Assembly: GCA_016125135.1 (NCBI GenBank)
Contig: WGMJ01000002.1
Coordinates: forward strand, 1 to 64,000
DNA length: 64,000 bases
Direction: 5' to 3'
Origin: Alphaproteobacteria bacterium
GTDB lineage: Bacteria; Pseudomonadota; Alphaproteobacteria; Micavibrionales; Micavibrionaceae
Shown piece after piece: positions 21,479 through 29,462 of the stretch. A model generated the notes under the pieces. The model did no database searches. It saw nothing but the letters and a program-made list of their open reading frames with translations, and was not told where the DNA came from. The position numbers were made by a program, and so were the translations under genes. How positions within the stretch are numbered: the stretch's first letter is position 1; each line of letters begins with the position of its first letter.

Positions 21479-22123
21479 GTGATTACAGTCCCCCAGATTC
21501 GCGCCGCTCGTGGCCTTTTAGGTTGGAGCCAGAAAGACCTCGCCGAAGCCGCAGGCCTCTCCCAGACGGGCATAGCCCGTATTGAAAGCGGTGATAGTGA
21601 GGCAACCCTTAAAACGCTCGAAAAAATCAAAGGCGCAATTGAATCCCATTTTATCGAGTTCGTGAATGGCGGGGTTCGCCAGCGGGTCGACTATGTCGAA
21701 ATCCTTGATGGGAGCTATGCCTACCTGAACCTTCTCGATTTTATTTTGAATACACCTGACGCCGAGCAGAAAGAAATCCTGTTTTGGGGGGCCGATGAAC
21801 GACGTTCATCAGAGGCGGTCACAGAAAAAACCCGTGCACTGCGTGCCAAGAAAATAAAGATGCGGTTTCTTGTCCGCCCGCAAGACACCTATTGCATGGG
21901 CGCACCCGTTGAGTATCGGTGGTTACCACAAACGCTTTATGTTGAAAGTGATGTTAAAGTGATCTTCGGCAACTATCTCGCCTATCTGCTAGGCGATAAA
22001 ACTTTGAAGAAGGTTGTGCTGATTCATGACCGGCAAATTGCAGAAGAAAGCCGCAGAATGTTCGATTATTTGTGGGATAATGGCGATGGTCCACAAAAAT
22101 CAACTGCGCCGATCAGGTATTGA
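21479..22123 (+). CDS. XRE-family HTH regulator with C-terminal sensor-like domain
   Basis: DNA-binding protein of 214 residues. Residues about 4-55 form a lambda-Cro/XRE helix-turn-helix: IRAARGLLGWSQKDLAEAAGL, continued by SQTGIARIESGD. Residues 70-205 form a separate mixed alpha/beta domain, with KIKMRFLVRPQD and an ending RRMFDYLWDNG, which I recall only loosely from sensor domains of other regulators; its ligand is unknown. The start is GTG with no ribosome-binding site, so the mRNA may be leaderless or nearly so. One nucleotide separates its stop from the cyclodipeptide synthase start, so it probably controls that gene and itself. Confidence 0.8.
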   Translation: MITVPQIRAARGLLGWSQKDLAEAAGLSQTGIARIESGDSEATLKTLEKIKGAIESHFIEFVNGGVRQRVDYVEILDGSYAYLNLLDFILNTPDAEQKEILFWGADERRSSEAVTEKTRALRAKKIKMRFLVRPQDTYCMGAPVEYRWLPQTLYVESDVKVIFGNYLAYLLGDKTLKKVVLIHDRQIAEESRRMFDYLWDNGDGPQKSTAPIRY

Positions 22124-22124
22124 C

Positions 22125-22790
22125 ATGTCCGTACATATATCATTCAAGGGCAAGGAGGGCTGGCAGCAGCATAAGAGCTGCCATGTCGGCATTAGCCTGA
22201 ACAACCCGAACTTTTCGGAGGAGAATTTCGGCGCGGTTATAGATTGGCTCAATCAGCAGAATTTTCAGCATTGCTTCTTTGATCTTTCGGATACGCTTTA
22301 CCGCTATAATCTTGTTCAAACACGTGGCTATACTTTTGAAAAAGCAGCCGCCGCTTCGCGTGAGATGGGGGATGCATGGCTGGCGCGAAACGAAGAAAAT
22401 TTGGCACGGCTTAAGGTGCCCCACCATCTAACGCGTTGGGATGCATGGTTGGAACATAAGGACTTTCCTAAACATCTCGCAAAATTTACCAGACTATTTC
22501 AGGGGAGTCTCGAGTTTCGCCATGCGGTATTGACCGATATCTATAACTTCAGAAATCGTAAACAAGAACTACTCAGCCCCTATGATGTTGGCTATCTCCT
22601 TGAGGAGCTTTCGGTTCTCGCGCTTTATTTTAAGAATTATCCGTGCCTCAAAATATACCCCGGAAAAGAACAAAAAATACTGCGCCTACTGAGGTCGGGA
22701 GCCATCAAGGGCGCGCCGCGTAGCTTTCGGCAAATCGACTACGCGCAAATCTGGCTTCACAGAGAAAATGCAGGGCAAAAAGCGGCCTGA
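22125..22790 (+). CDS. Probable tRNA-dependent cyclodipeptide synthase (CDPS), XYP type
   Basis: CDPSs use two aminoacyl-tRNAs to make a cyclic dipeptide (diketopiperazine) without a ribosome or NRPS. The 221-residue length fits. HVGISLNNPNFS gives the expected nucleophile Ser24 in the GIS motif; the Rossmann-like part continues with DWLNQQNFQHCFFDLSDTLYR. In the second half GYLLEELSVL supplies Tyr157 and Glu161 with the required four-residue spacing, and KIYPGKE supplies Tyr178-Pro179, the mark of the XYP subfamily. I start at ATG 22125. No tailoring oxidase or methyltransferase is adjacent, so the product and amino acids are unknown. Family assignment is from motifs only. Confidence 0.82.
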   Translation: MSVHISFKGKEGWQQHKSCHVGISLNNPNFSEENFGAVIDWLNQQNFQHCFFDLSDTLYRYNLVQTRGYTFEKAAAASREMGDAWLARNEENLARLKVPHHLTRWDAWLEHKDFPKHLAKFTRLFQGSLEFRHAVLTDIYNFRNRKQELLSPYDVGYLLEELSVLALYFKNYPCLKIYPGKEQKILRLLRSGAIKGAPRSFRQIDYAQIWLHRENAGQKAA

Positions 22791-22842
22791 GGTTGGAAGT
22801 CGTGTCCTGTATTGTATGCGGACCCCCAACCCCCTTTTTTTT
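22791..22842 (+). terminator. Terminator after the CDPS gene
   Basis: Immediately after the stop, GGTTGG (22791-22796) pairs with CCAACC (22826-22831) and the inner GTCC with GGAC, followed by eight T. It closes the XRE-CDPS transcript and separates it from the next gene. Confidence 0.55.
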
Positions 22843-22851
22843 ACATATTTG

Positions 22852-22881
22852 TTGACTTGTGGTAGGCAAGCCTGCTAATAA
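22852..22881 (+). promoter_or_regulatory. Candidate promoter of the 188-aa gene
   Basis: TTGACT, 18 nt, TAATAA (or 17 nt and CTAATA), 31 nt upstream of the ATG at 22913 and just after the preceding terminator. Confidence 0.5.
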
Positions 22882-22912
22882 AGCCATAATAAACAATAGA
22901 GGAGAGTGAAAA

Positions 22913-23479
22913 ATGGCATCAAAATATAAAGACGCTCACTATGAGCTAACGCCGCGGGCATTAAATAATTGGGGTATGGCGCTTTGGTATGAAGCAAACA
23001 AAGCAGACGGCGTAGAGCCTGATGTAACACAAAGCCCTTTTTATGGCGGTGAGCTGATCACCGAGCCAACGGGGCTACGAGCAGTTCAAGAAGGTGGTCT
23101 TGTTTGTGCCATTTGGGGATTGGGTTTTGTTCTTGCGTTTCCAAATGATAAAGGTCTGAGAGCTACATTCATGGATATTCTTATTCGTGATTGGCGTCAT
23201 GAAGTTCAAGGTAACTATATTGTCCCGCGCATCAATGCTGTCGCCGAGCTAATTAACAAAGTTGGCGAGGTAAGAGCGTCAGAATTGCTGGATAACCCAC
23301 CTCAGGCTGTTTATTTGAAGACAATCTCGGCGTGGGGCACACGTGGGGATCTACGCAAAACACTTGAACTCTATTCAGGAAGAACAAAAGGCACAGCCGA
23401 CATTCTGGTGGCGGCCCTTAAGCGCGGAGAAGACAGTACGTCTTTGGATGTCAGACCCACTGCACCAGCAGTTGCTTAA
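22913..23479 (+). CDS. Hypothetical protein, 188 aa
   Basis: Not recognised. A soluble protein without signal peptide, apart from one mildly hydrophobic stretch (VCAIWGLGFVLAF, about residues 65-77). The C-terminal half looks helical. It has a strong GAGGAG ribosome-binding site, its own promoter and a strong terminator, which suggests good expression as a single gene. It lies downstream of the cyclodipeptide synthase but behind a terminator, so a shared function is possible but not shown. Confidence 0.6.
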   Translation: MASKYKDAHYELTPRALNNWGMALWYEANKADGVEPDVTQSPFYGGELITEPTGLRAVQEGGLVCAIWGLGFVLAFPNDKGLRATFMDILIRDWRHEVQGNYIVPRINAVAELINKVGEVRASELLDNPPQAVYLKTISAWGTRGDLRKTLELYSGRTKGTADILVAALKRGEDSTSLDVRPTAPAVA

Positions 23480-23495
23480 TTGTTGCCAATAGCAA

Positions 23496-23526
23496 ATAAA
23501 AAGAGCCGCAAATTGCGGCTTTTTTT
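23496..23526. terminator. Bidirectional terminator between the 188-aa gene and the symporter
   Basis: AGCCGC-AAATT-GCGGCT with an A-run on the left and a T-run on the right, so it can work for both converging genes. The core recurs after groEL. Confidence 0.8.
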
Positions 23527-24925
23527 ATTTGCGCAATAAGCCTAATCCGCAAATTAGTGCGCCTATAACAATGCTGCCAATTGACGCACCTGAAACAAGG
23601 AGCGCATCACCATTCATATTTCCGTAGACACTTAAAGGAAGCGTTAGAATAAGTGATACAATAACACTGGCGGCAACAAATGTGCCCGAGATACACGGGC
23701 GTAACATGGCAAACACAATGGGAGCAACGATAGCGCCGCCAATGGCGCCGATGATAAAGAGCATCCAGAGGATTTTGAACTGTGCCAGCGAGAAGAGCAC
23801 ACCAATAAAAGCCGCACCCGCCATGCTAAGGCGTCCGACATTGATGATATCGCGCTCGGTAGCCGCAGGCTTTATATACTTCTTGTAAATGTCATAGCCG
23901 ATAAGGGCCGATAATGAACAGTAGCCGGCATCAACAGTCGAAAAAATGACTGCAAAGAAAGCAATCACAAATAATAATAACCCCGTCTGGCCAAGGTAAT
24001 GCTCAACAGTCTGTACGATTGCCAATTGTGTGTCTGTCACTTCAATCAAGCCCTGTTGTGCAAGGGAGAGGCCGAGAAAACCAAGCGAGCCAGAGATCAA
24101 AAGAATTGTCGCACAAAAAATACCCGTAAGCGTAAATGCCTTAACAATCCGTGCGGGTTTCTTCAGGGCGACCAGGCGCTGGAAAATCATCTGGTCAACG
24201 AGCGGCTGGGTTAACACGATAATGCTAATCGGGATGCCAAGAGATAAAACAAGATGCGTATTAAAGGGCGAATTGAGGGCATTCTCTGCGCCAAAGAAGC
24301 GTAAAGCCGTTGTATCAACACCCTTATAAAGAACGATCATCAGGCCGGTCATTAAAGCCATCACAATAAAAAACTGCAAAATGCCGGTATAGGTCGAGGT
24401 TTTAAGCCCGTTGATCAACGAATAGGTGAGCACCAGAACAACAATCGAAGCGGCAGAGAGAAGATAATCAAACCCGAAGGCGGCATGAAGCAGAAAACCG
24501 CTAATTGTGGCATTCAGCCCGAGGACAACAAGCTGGTAAAGCATAACGGCAATCGTCATTACAATATGGGCTTTGGCCGAGTGGTCGCTTTTGAGGGCGA
24601 CAAAATCAGGGATTGTAACAACATCTGGCGCGTCTTTTTTTACACGCATGGCAATAAATGCAAATAAGAAAAACCCGAGAAAGGTCGCAATGCTGAACCA
24701 CACAAGGCCATAGATGCCGTAATCATAACCAATCTGCGAGGTTGAAAAGAAAATATCGGCCCACATCCAGCCAATGGCAGTTGCAAAAGCCGTGCGGCCA
24801 GCGCTTACACGGCGGCCCGCAGCAAAGAACGTGTCGGCATCGGCCCCGCGTCGCGCAAACCAGGCTAGGCCCAGCATAACGGCGGTAAATACAAGAATAG
24901 TGATCAGGAATATACCGGAATTCAT
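23525..24925 (-). CDS. Sodium:solute symporter family (SSS) transporter
   Basis: Inner-membrane Na+-coupled secondary transporter of 466 residues with about 13 membrane segments. Family landmarks are the early GRRVSAGRTAFATAIGWMWAD segment, SLINGLKTSTYTGILQF, and the FFAVIFSTVDAGYCSLSALIGYDIYKKY region containing the conserved ST/SxLxxxD-type Na+ site. The substrate cannot be read from sequence; relatives carry proline, pantothenate, urea, sugars or carboxylates. It is a single gene bracketed by two near-identical terminators. No ribosome-binding site oddity. Confidence 0.88.
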   Translation of the reverse strand: MNSGIFLITILVFTAVMLGLAWFARRGADADTFFAAGRRVSAGRTAFATAIGWMWADIFFSTSQIGYDYGIYGLVWFSIATFLGFFLFAFIAMRVKKDAPDVVTIPDFVALKSDHSAKAHIVMTIAVMLYQLVVLGLNATISGFLLHAAFGFDYLLSAASIVVLVLTYSLINGLKTSTYTGILQFFIVMALMTGLMIVLYKGVDTTALRFFGAENALNSPFNTHLVLSLGIPISIIVLTQPLVDQMIFQRLVALKKPARIVKAFTLTGIFCATILLISGSLGFLGLSLAQQGLIEVTDTQLAIVQTVEHYLGQTGLLLFVIAFFAVIFSTVDAGYCSLSALIGYDIYKKYIKPAATERDIINVGRLSMAGAAFIGVLFSLAQFKILWMLFIIGAIGGAIVAPIVFAMLRPCISGTFVAASVIVSLILTLPLSVYGNMNGDALLVSGASIGSIVIGALICGLGLLRK

Positions 24926-24980
24926 TGGCCGTCCTTTGCTGTGTAGATTTTAATATGGTTTCGTTTGTTGCAAAAGAGTA

Positions 24981-25009
24981 AAAAAAGAGCCGCAATTTGC
25001 GGCTCTTTC
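24981..25009 (-). terminator. Terminator of groESL
   Basis: Read on the minus strand: AAGAGCCGC-AAATT-GCGGCTCTTTTTT, 23 nt after the groEL stop. A textbook intrinsic terminator that insulates groEL from the symporter gene. Confidence 0.85.
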
Positions 25010-25031
25010 TCTTTGTAGGGATGGGGTTCGA

Positions 25032-26681
25032 TTAGAAGCCCATATCGTCCATACCACCCATGCCTGGCATACCGCCACCGCCCGGTGATGCTTTTTCTTC
25101 CTTCGGCAGTTCAGTGATGATGGCTTCTGTCGTGATGATGAGGCCAGCAACTGAGGCTGCGTTCTGGATGGCTGAACGAACAACTTTCACAGGGTCAATG
25201 ATACCTTCTTTGACCAGATTGCAGTAATTGTCGTTCTGCGCGTCGTAACCGAAGTCAGTGTCTTCTTGCTCAAGCAATTTGCCTGCAACAACAGCGCCGT
25301 CAACACCAGCGTTTTGCGCGATCTGGCGAAGCGGGGCTTGCACCGCGCGGCGCACCAGTTCAACACCGGCTTGCTCGTCTTCGTTTGCGCCTTTAACGCT
25401 CTTCAGCGCGTTTGAAGCATAAAGAAGCGCTGTACCACCGCCGGCAATAATGCCTTCTTCAACGGCAGCGCGTGTTGCGTGCATAGCATCGTCAACGCGG
25501 TCTTTCTTCTCTTTCACTTCAACTTCTGTTGAACCACCAACGCGGATCACAGCAACGCCGCCTGAAAGCTTGGCAAGGCGTTCCTGCAGCTTCTCGCGGT
25601 CATAGTCAGATGATGTCGCTTCGATTTGTTGGCGGATCTGGCTGCAACGTGCTTCGATCGTTTTCTTGTCGCCAGCACCATCGATGATCGTTGTATCGTC
25701 TTTTGTGATACGGACTTTCTTCGCTTTACCAAGCATGCCAACATTAACGTTCTCCAGCTTCATGCCGAGATCTTCAGATACCAGCTCACCTTGTGTCAGG
25801 ATCGCCATATCTTCCAGCATCGCTTTGCGGCGGTCGCCGAAGCCTGGGGCTTTCACAGCGGCAACTTTCAAACCACCACGCAGTTTGTTTACCACGAGTG
25901 TTGCAAGCGCTTCGCCTTCAACATCTTCTGCGATAATCAGCAGCGGACGGCCTGATTGTACAACAGACTCAAGAACGGGCAGCATCGCTTGCAGGTTCGA
26001 CAGTTTTTTCTCGAATAGCAGGATCAGCGGGTTCTCGAGTTCGCAAACCATTTTCTCGCCGTTTGTGACGAAGTAGGGTGACAGGTAACCGCGGTCAAAC
26101 TGCATACCTTCAACAACTTCAAGCTCGGTTTCGAGTGATTTGGCTTCTTCAACTGTAATTACACCTTCATTGCCTACTTTCTCCATGGCTTTTGCAAGGT
26201 AATCACCGATTTCCTTGTCGCCGTTTGCAGAAATTGTCGCAATCTGTGCGATCTCTTGGTTGCTCTTGATTTTCTTCGCGCGTGATTTCATGTCCTCAAC
26301 GAGCGCAGAAACGGCTTTATCCATACCGCGTTTTACGTCCATCGGGTTCATGCCGGCTTCAACAATCTTCAGGCCTTCTGTAACAAGGGCTTGTGCAAGC
26401 ACTGTTGCTGTTGTTGTACCATCACCGGCAGCGTCATTTGCCTTGCTGGCAACCTCACGCAGCATCTGTGCGCCAAGGTTTTCGAACTTGTCTTCCAGCT
26501 CGATTTCCTTCGCAACGGTCACGCCGTCTTTTGTAATACGTGGTGCGCCGAATGATTTCTCAATCACAACGTTACGGCCTTTCGGGCCCAGCGTTACTTT
26601 TACAGCGTTTGCGAGAATATCCACGCCGCGCTTCATTTTCTGACGGGCGGGTGTGTTGTGTCTAATTGCTTTAGCAGCCAT
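25032..26681 (-). CDS. groEL: Chaperonin GroEL (Hsp60)
   Basis: Double-ring ATP-driven protein-folding chamber of the cytoplasm, working with the GroES lid. The N-terminal [16 protein letters not shown], the ATPase motif [14 protein letters not shown] with catalytic Asp, and the flexible Gly/Met tail [14 protein letters not shown] are all present; 549 residues is standard. AGGAGAAAG lies before the ATG. It is second in the groES-groEL operon after a 30-nt gap and controlled with it by the CIRCE element. Confidence 0.98.
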   Translation of the reverse strand: MAAKAIRHNTPARQKMKRGVDILANAVKVTLGPKGRNVVIEKSFGAPRITKDGVTVAKEIELEDKFENLGAQMLREVASKANDAAGDGTTTATVLAQALVTEGLKIVEAGMNPMDVKRGMDKAVSALVEDMKSRAKKIKSNQEIAQIATISANGDKEIGDYLAKAMEKVGNEGVITVEEAKSLETELEVVEGMQFDRGYLSPYFVTNGEKMVCELENPLILLFEKKLSNLQAMLPVLESVVQSGRPLLIIAEDVEGEALATLVVNKLRGGLKVAAVKAPGFGDRRKAMLEDMAILTQGELVSEDLGMKLENVNVGMLGKAKKVRITKDDTTIIDGAGDKKTIEARCSQIRQQIEATSSDYDREKLQERLAKLSGGVAVIRVGGSTEVEVKEKKDRVDDAMHATRAAVEEGIIAGGGTALLYASNALKSVKGANEDEQAGVELVRRAVQAPLRQIAQNAGVDGAVVAGKLLEQEDTDFGYDAQNDNYCNLVKEGIIDPVKVVRSAIQNAASVAGLIITTEAIITELPKEEKASPGGGGMPGMGGMDDMGF

Positions 26682-26711
26682 TTTCTTTCTCCTATGTTGA
26701 ATAAATTAAAA

Positions 26712-27020
26712 TTAAGCGGCTTTTTCGAGTACGCCCATAATGTCGGACTCTTTCATCACCAGTAGCTCTTTGCCTTCCAGTGTTACTTCTGTGCCTGACC
26801 ATTTTGAAAACAGAATACGGTCGCCCGGTTTTACATCCAGCGGCACAACTTTGCCGTTTTCATCACGCAGGCCTGTGCCCACTGCTAGCACCACGCCTTT
26901 TTGTGGCTTCTCTTTTGCTGTATCAGGAATAATGATCCCGCCAGCTGTTTTTGTTTCTTCTTCTTCGCGCTCAACCACAACACGGTCGTGCAGGGGGCGG
27001 AATGATGGTTTTGTTGCCAT
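26712..27020 (-). CDS. groES: Co-chaperonin GroES
   Basis: Heptameric lid of the GroEL chamber. The sequence runs from [16 protein letters not shown] through the mobile loop [18 protein letters not shown] to the family's usual end, [12 protein letters not shown]. At 102 residues it is slightly longer than average because of its N-terminus [23 protein letters not shown] precedes the ATG. First gene of the CIRCE-controlled operon. Confidence 0.98.
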   Translation of the reverse strand: MATKPSFRPLHDRVVVEREEEETKTAGGIIIPDTAKEKPQKGVVLAVGTGLRDENGKVVPLDVKPGDRILFSKWSGTEVTLEGKELLVMKESDIMGVLEKAA

Positions 27021-27051
27021 TTTTGTCTCCTTTTTCGGTTACGTTGGCTTA

Positions 27052-27078
27052 TTAGCACTCACACTAGGTGAGTGCCAA
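27052..27078 (-). promoter_or_regulatory. CIRCE element (HrcA operator) of groESL
   Basis: Inverted repeat TTAGCACTC-N9-GAGTGCCAA. It differs from the CIRCE consensus by one base (C for T in the right arm). It lies between the promoter and the groES start, where HrcA binding would block transcription until heat shock. Confidence 0.93.
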
Positions 27079-27079
27079 A

Positions 27080-27108
27080 TATCTAGTAAAACGGTGGCTT
27101 AAAAGCAA
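27080..27108 (-). promoter_or_regulatory. groESL promoter
   Basis: On the minus strand TTGCTT, 17 nt, TAGATA, ending directly upstream of the CIRCE element. This arrangement is the usual one for HrcA-repressed chaperonin operons. Confidence 0.6.
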
Positions 27109-27223
27109 GTATTTCCTGCAAAACAGCAGAGAAATTAACGGTTTTTTGCCCTTTTGTTGCGATAATAGTAGTGAGTGGAAAAGGATTTTCCGCGTCCGAT
27201 ACAAAAAACAGGAGGTTTTTGCC

Positions 27224-27505
27224 GTGCCGAAAGATTTTCACGTGCCCGATTTGCAGCTTCAGCTTGATGGTTTTCATCTAACCACAGCCCGTATTCTTTA
27301 TCATATGCCTGACCACCCGCTCCTTTTGCAGAGCTTCGTATGGCAGGAATATGACCTTCTTCCAAAATTTCCGGTCCTGCGTGATTTTATCCATTTTTGG
27401 CAAGGCAATATCGAGGGCCGGCTCCATTCGGTGAATGTATGGTTCAGAGAGCATATCACCGACAATCCACTGAACATACGTTCGCTTGAACTCGATCTGA
27501 CATAG
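27224..27505 (+). CDS. usg: Usg family protein
   Basis: Small conserved alphaproteobacterial protein of unknown function, named for its position upstream of trpF in some genomes. The family core is clear: LQLDGFHLTTARILYHMPDHP, then LLQSFVWQEYDLLPKFPVL and GRLHSVNVW. I start at GTG 27224 because a full AGGAGG site (27210-27215) sits 8 nt before it; the longer open frame from 27068 would run through the groESL promoter. 93 residues. Divergent from groESL. Confidence 0.85.
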   Translation: MPKDFHVPDLQLQLDGFHLTTARILYHMPDHPLLLQSFVWQEYDLLPKFPVLRDFIHFWQGNIEGRLHSVNVWFREHITDNPLNIRSLELDLT

Positions 27506-27529
27506 CGGGGGAAAGGTTTATAGCGGCGT

Positions 27530-27898
27530 ATGTTTTTTTATATCCCCGACATGAGCGAGGAGCACGCGGAAGGCTTGAAGCGCCTCTTGAGCGAAACGGG
27601 ATATTGCTGTGCGCAGGTAACACCGCAACACACGTTTGTTTTTTCGGAAGCCCAAATTGCAGGCATGTTGCGTGAGGCCGCGGCCAAAAATATCGAGCTT
27701 CATTCACTGGGCGCTGATTTGCAGGGCGAAATAAAACGCGCCCTTGCCGTTTCAGAGGCCGTCATCCAAAAAGAAGTGCATGAAGAACGTGCCGTTAAAG
27801 AGGCCCTGCGCCCCGTTACACTTCTACACCCGCACCACAAAGCCAAAGACTATAAACCAGCCACCAAAGAAAGTGTTACCCCGAAGGTGCTGGTTTAA
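27530..27898 (+). CDS. Hypothetical protein, 122 aa
   Basis: Not recognised. A soluble protein whose middle (residues 45-100) looks helical and coiled-coil-like, with a His/Lys-rich tail (LHPHHKAKDYKPA). It follows usg by 24 nt on the same strand, so they may share a transcript. The stop overlaps that of the convergent P-loop kinase gene by 4 nt. The ribosome-binding site is weak. Confidence 0.5.
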   Translation: MFFYIPDMSEEHAEGLKRLLSETGYCCAQVTPQHTFVFSEAQIAGMLREAAAKNIELHSLGADLQGEIKRALAVSEAVIQKEVHEERAVKEALRPVTLLHPHHKAKDYKPATKESVTPKVLV

Positions 27899-28407
27899 CG
27901 GGTGAGCCCCTCACGCGCATAATAGGCGTTTAATTCTTTCATGCTTTGAATGAGAAGCGGTGTAACAGGTGCTTTCGCAAGAATCTTTTTATATTCTTTT
28001 TTGTTTTGCGGGTAACGAAAAACTGTATGCCGTATCAGGAAAAGACTAAATTCACTTTGTGCGCCTTCTAGCCCGCCATGACGGTCAGGGTCTTTTATGA
28101 TGCAGCGGTGAAGGTAACGCATAAGGCGACCTAAAAGCGGCGGGTCAACCCAGATGATCTCCGTCGCCCGCGCAATACGCTGCGGCATGCAAACTCTATA
28201 GTTCCCTTCTATAATCCATGCGTCTTGCGTAAGAAGGGCATCATGCTCTTTAACAAAAACATCATTTGGCTTGCGCTCCCACTTTGTATGCGGCACGTGG
28301 GAGATTTGGTCCAAATGATAGGCTGGTATGCCATGCTTGCGTGATAGAGCTTGTGCAAGTGTCGATTTACCACTGGAGCTAGGGCCGAGTATGCAAATGC
28401 GGCGCAT
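27895..28407 (-). CDS. P-loop kinase-like protein (topology modulation/adenylate-kinase-like family)
   Basis: Small nucleoside-triphosphate-binding protein of 170 residues. The N-terminus MRRICILGPSSSGKST carries Walker A; AYHLDQISHV, WIIEGNYR and the Arg-rich GRLMRYLHRCI match the FlaR-like 'DNA topology modulation' subgroup of shikimate/adenylate-kinase-like proteins, whose substrate is generally unknown. I start at the ATG at 28407, 1 nt after the sulfotransferase stop; the longer open frame upstream lies inside that gene. Last gene of a four-gene minus-strand run. Confidence 0.75.
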   Translation of the reverse strand: MRRICILGPSSSGKSTLAQALSRKHGIPAYHLDQISHVPHTKWERKPNDVFVKEHDALLTQDAWIIEGNYRVCMPQRIARATEIIWVDPPLLGRLMRYLHRCIIKDPDRHGGLEGAQSEFSLFLIRHTVFRYPQNKKEYKKILAKAPVTPLLIQSMKELNAYYAREGLTR

Positions 28408-28408
28408 A

Positions 28409-29149
28409 TTAACCTGCCTTGCCCGCTTCTGCATTGTAACGCAAAATCCACTCCTTGCTGAGGCCATCCGAAAGTTTTTTGTTTGCGGCTTCCAGTGTTT
28501 TCCCCTCGGGCAGTGTAACGCCCAGATAATCCAATACATTTTTTGTGCCTGTAATCGGGTCTTGCGTGTAGGTTTCGTATTCGATTTTGTATGGTGTGAT
28601 GTCGTTATCGGCAAACCATTCCAGCCATGCCTTGTTGTGTTCTTCCATTTCAGTAACAAAGCCATGGATTTGTTCGAAATTGTAAACGGGTTCGGTTTTT
28701 GCTGTTGGCGTGCCGCGTTCATCAACAACGTGCCAGACATCTGTTTGCAGGGCGCGCACCAGTGAGACTGCCTGCGCTACAATATCATTCCGCTTCAGGT
28801 ACAGGAATTTGCAGGGGCCAAAAGCATGTTCAAGCACGGCTTTATCATTGCCTGTTATGGCGGGGGCAAGCGCACGTGTATTATCAACGACCTCCGCCAT
28901 CGTGCCCCACATCACGCGGATGCCTAACATGCCATTGGGTGTTGTGCCGCCCTTAATAACGCCCTGAAGATATGTTTTAAAGTCGGCAGCTGTAGCCAGG
29001 TCGAATTTCTCCGCCCATTTCAGTTCATCTTGTTTGCGGAAATATGATTCCGGTACACCTGCTACACCGGATGATTTTAAAAGCGCGCATAATAATGTGC
29101 TGCCACTGCGCGGCGTACCGCAGATAAAATATGTCTGGGTGTATGGCAT
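28409..29149 (-). CDS. Stf0-type sulfotransferase
   Basis: Predicted PAPS-dependent sulfotransferase, related to the trehalose 2-sulfotransferase Stf0 that starts sulfolipid synthesis in mycobacteria. The 5'-phosphosulfate loop is FICGTPRSGSTLLCALL at residues 8-24; RNDIVAQAVSLVRALQT provides the 3'-phosphate-binding region. 246 residues, normal length. The acceptor is unknown and no PAPS-making genes (cysDNC) lie in the window. Sits between a ferredoxin gene (1 nt gap) and a P-loop kinase gene (1 nt gap), so these are co-expressed. Confidence 0.8.
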   Translation of the reverse strand: MPYTQTYFICGTPRSGSTLLCALLKSSGVAGVPESYFRKQDELKWAEKFDLATAADFKTYLQGVIKGGTTPNGMLGIRVMWGTMAEVVDNTRALAPAITGNDKAVLEHAFGPCKFLYLKRNDIVAQAVSLVRALQTDVWHVVDERGTPTAKTEPVYNFEQIHGFVTEMEEHNKAWLEWFADNDITPYKIEYETYTQDPITGTKNVLDYLGVTLPEGKTLEAANKKLSDGLSKEWILRYNAEAGKAG

Positions 29150-29150
29150 A

Positions 29151-29462
29151 TCAGCCTGCGGGGGCCAGTGTAACGCGCAGCCCGTCCAGTTCCGCGTTCA
29201 TAATAAGCTGGCAGGACAGGCGGGAATTGTCTTTTACGTCTACCGCCATATCGAGCATATCTGTTTCATCAAGTGAGGGCGGCACGAGCTTGTTTTGCCA
29301 TTCCGGTGCAACGTAAACATGGCAGGTAGCACAGGCGAGGCAGCCGCCGCACTCGGCCTTAATAGGCAGGCCATGATCGCGGATAATTTCCATCACGCGC
29401 CAGCCTTCGAGGGCTTCAAGTGTATGTTCCTTGCCGTCAAAATCAGTAACGTGGATTTTCAT
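29151..29462 (-). CDS. 2Fe-2S ferredoxin, adrenodoxin type
   Basis: Single-electron carrier of 103 residues. Cluster ligands Cys38, Cys44, Cys47 and Cys84 have exactly the C-x5-C-x2-C-x36-C spacing of adrenodoxin/putidaredoxin-type ferredoxins; an extra Cys41 lies between. Such ferredoxins serve cytochromes P450 or iron-sulfur and haem A synthesis. A ferredoxin-NADP reductase lies 925 nt upstream on the same strand and haem A synthase next to that, so it may take electrons from the former. It overlaps the upstream membrane-protein gene by 4 nt. Confidence 0.9.
   Translation of the reverse strand: MKIHVTDFDGKEHTLEALEGWRVMEIIRDHGLPIKAECGGCLACATCHVYVAPEWQNKLVPPSLDETDMLDMAVDVKDNSRLSCQLIMNAELDGLRVTLAPAG

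Noticed and set aside
26215-26643. 142-codon frame antisense to groEL
   Set aside because: Fully within groEL and with a typical shadow composition (many Ser, Phe, Ile).
27068-27223. N-terminal extension of the Usg protein
   Set aside because: It would be translated from inside the CIRCE and promoter region of groESL; the GTG at 27224 has a perfect AGGAGG.
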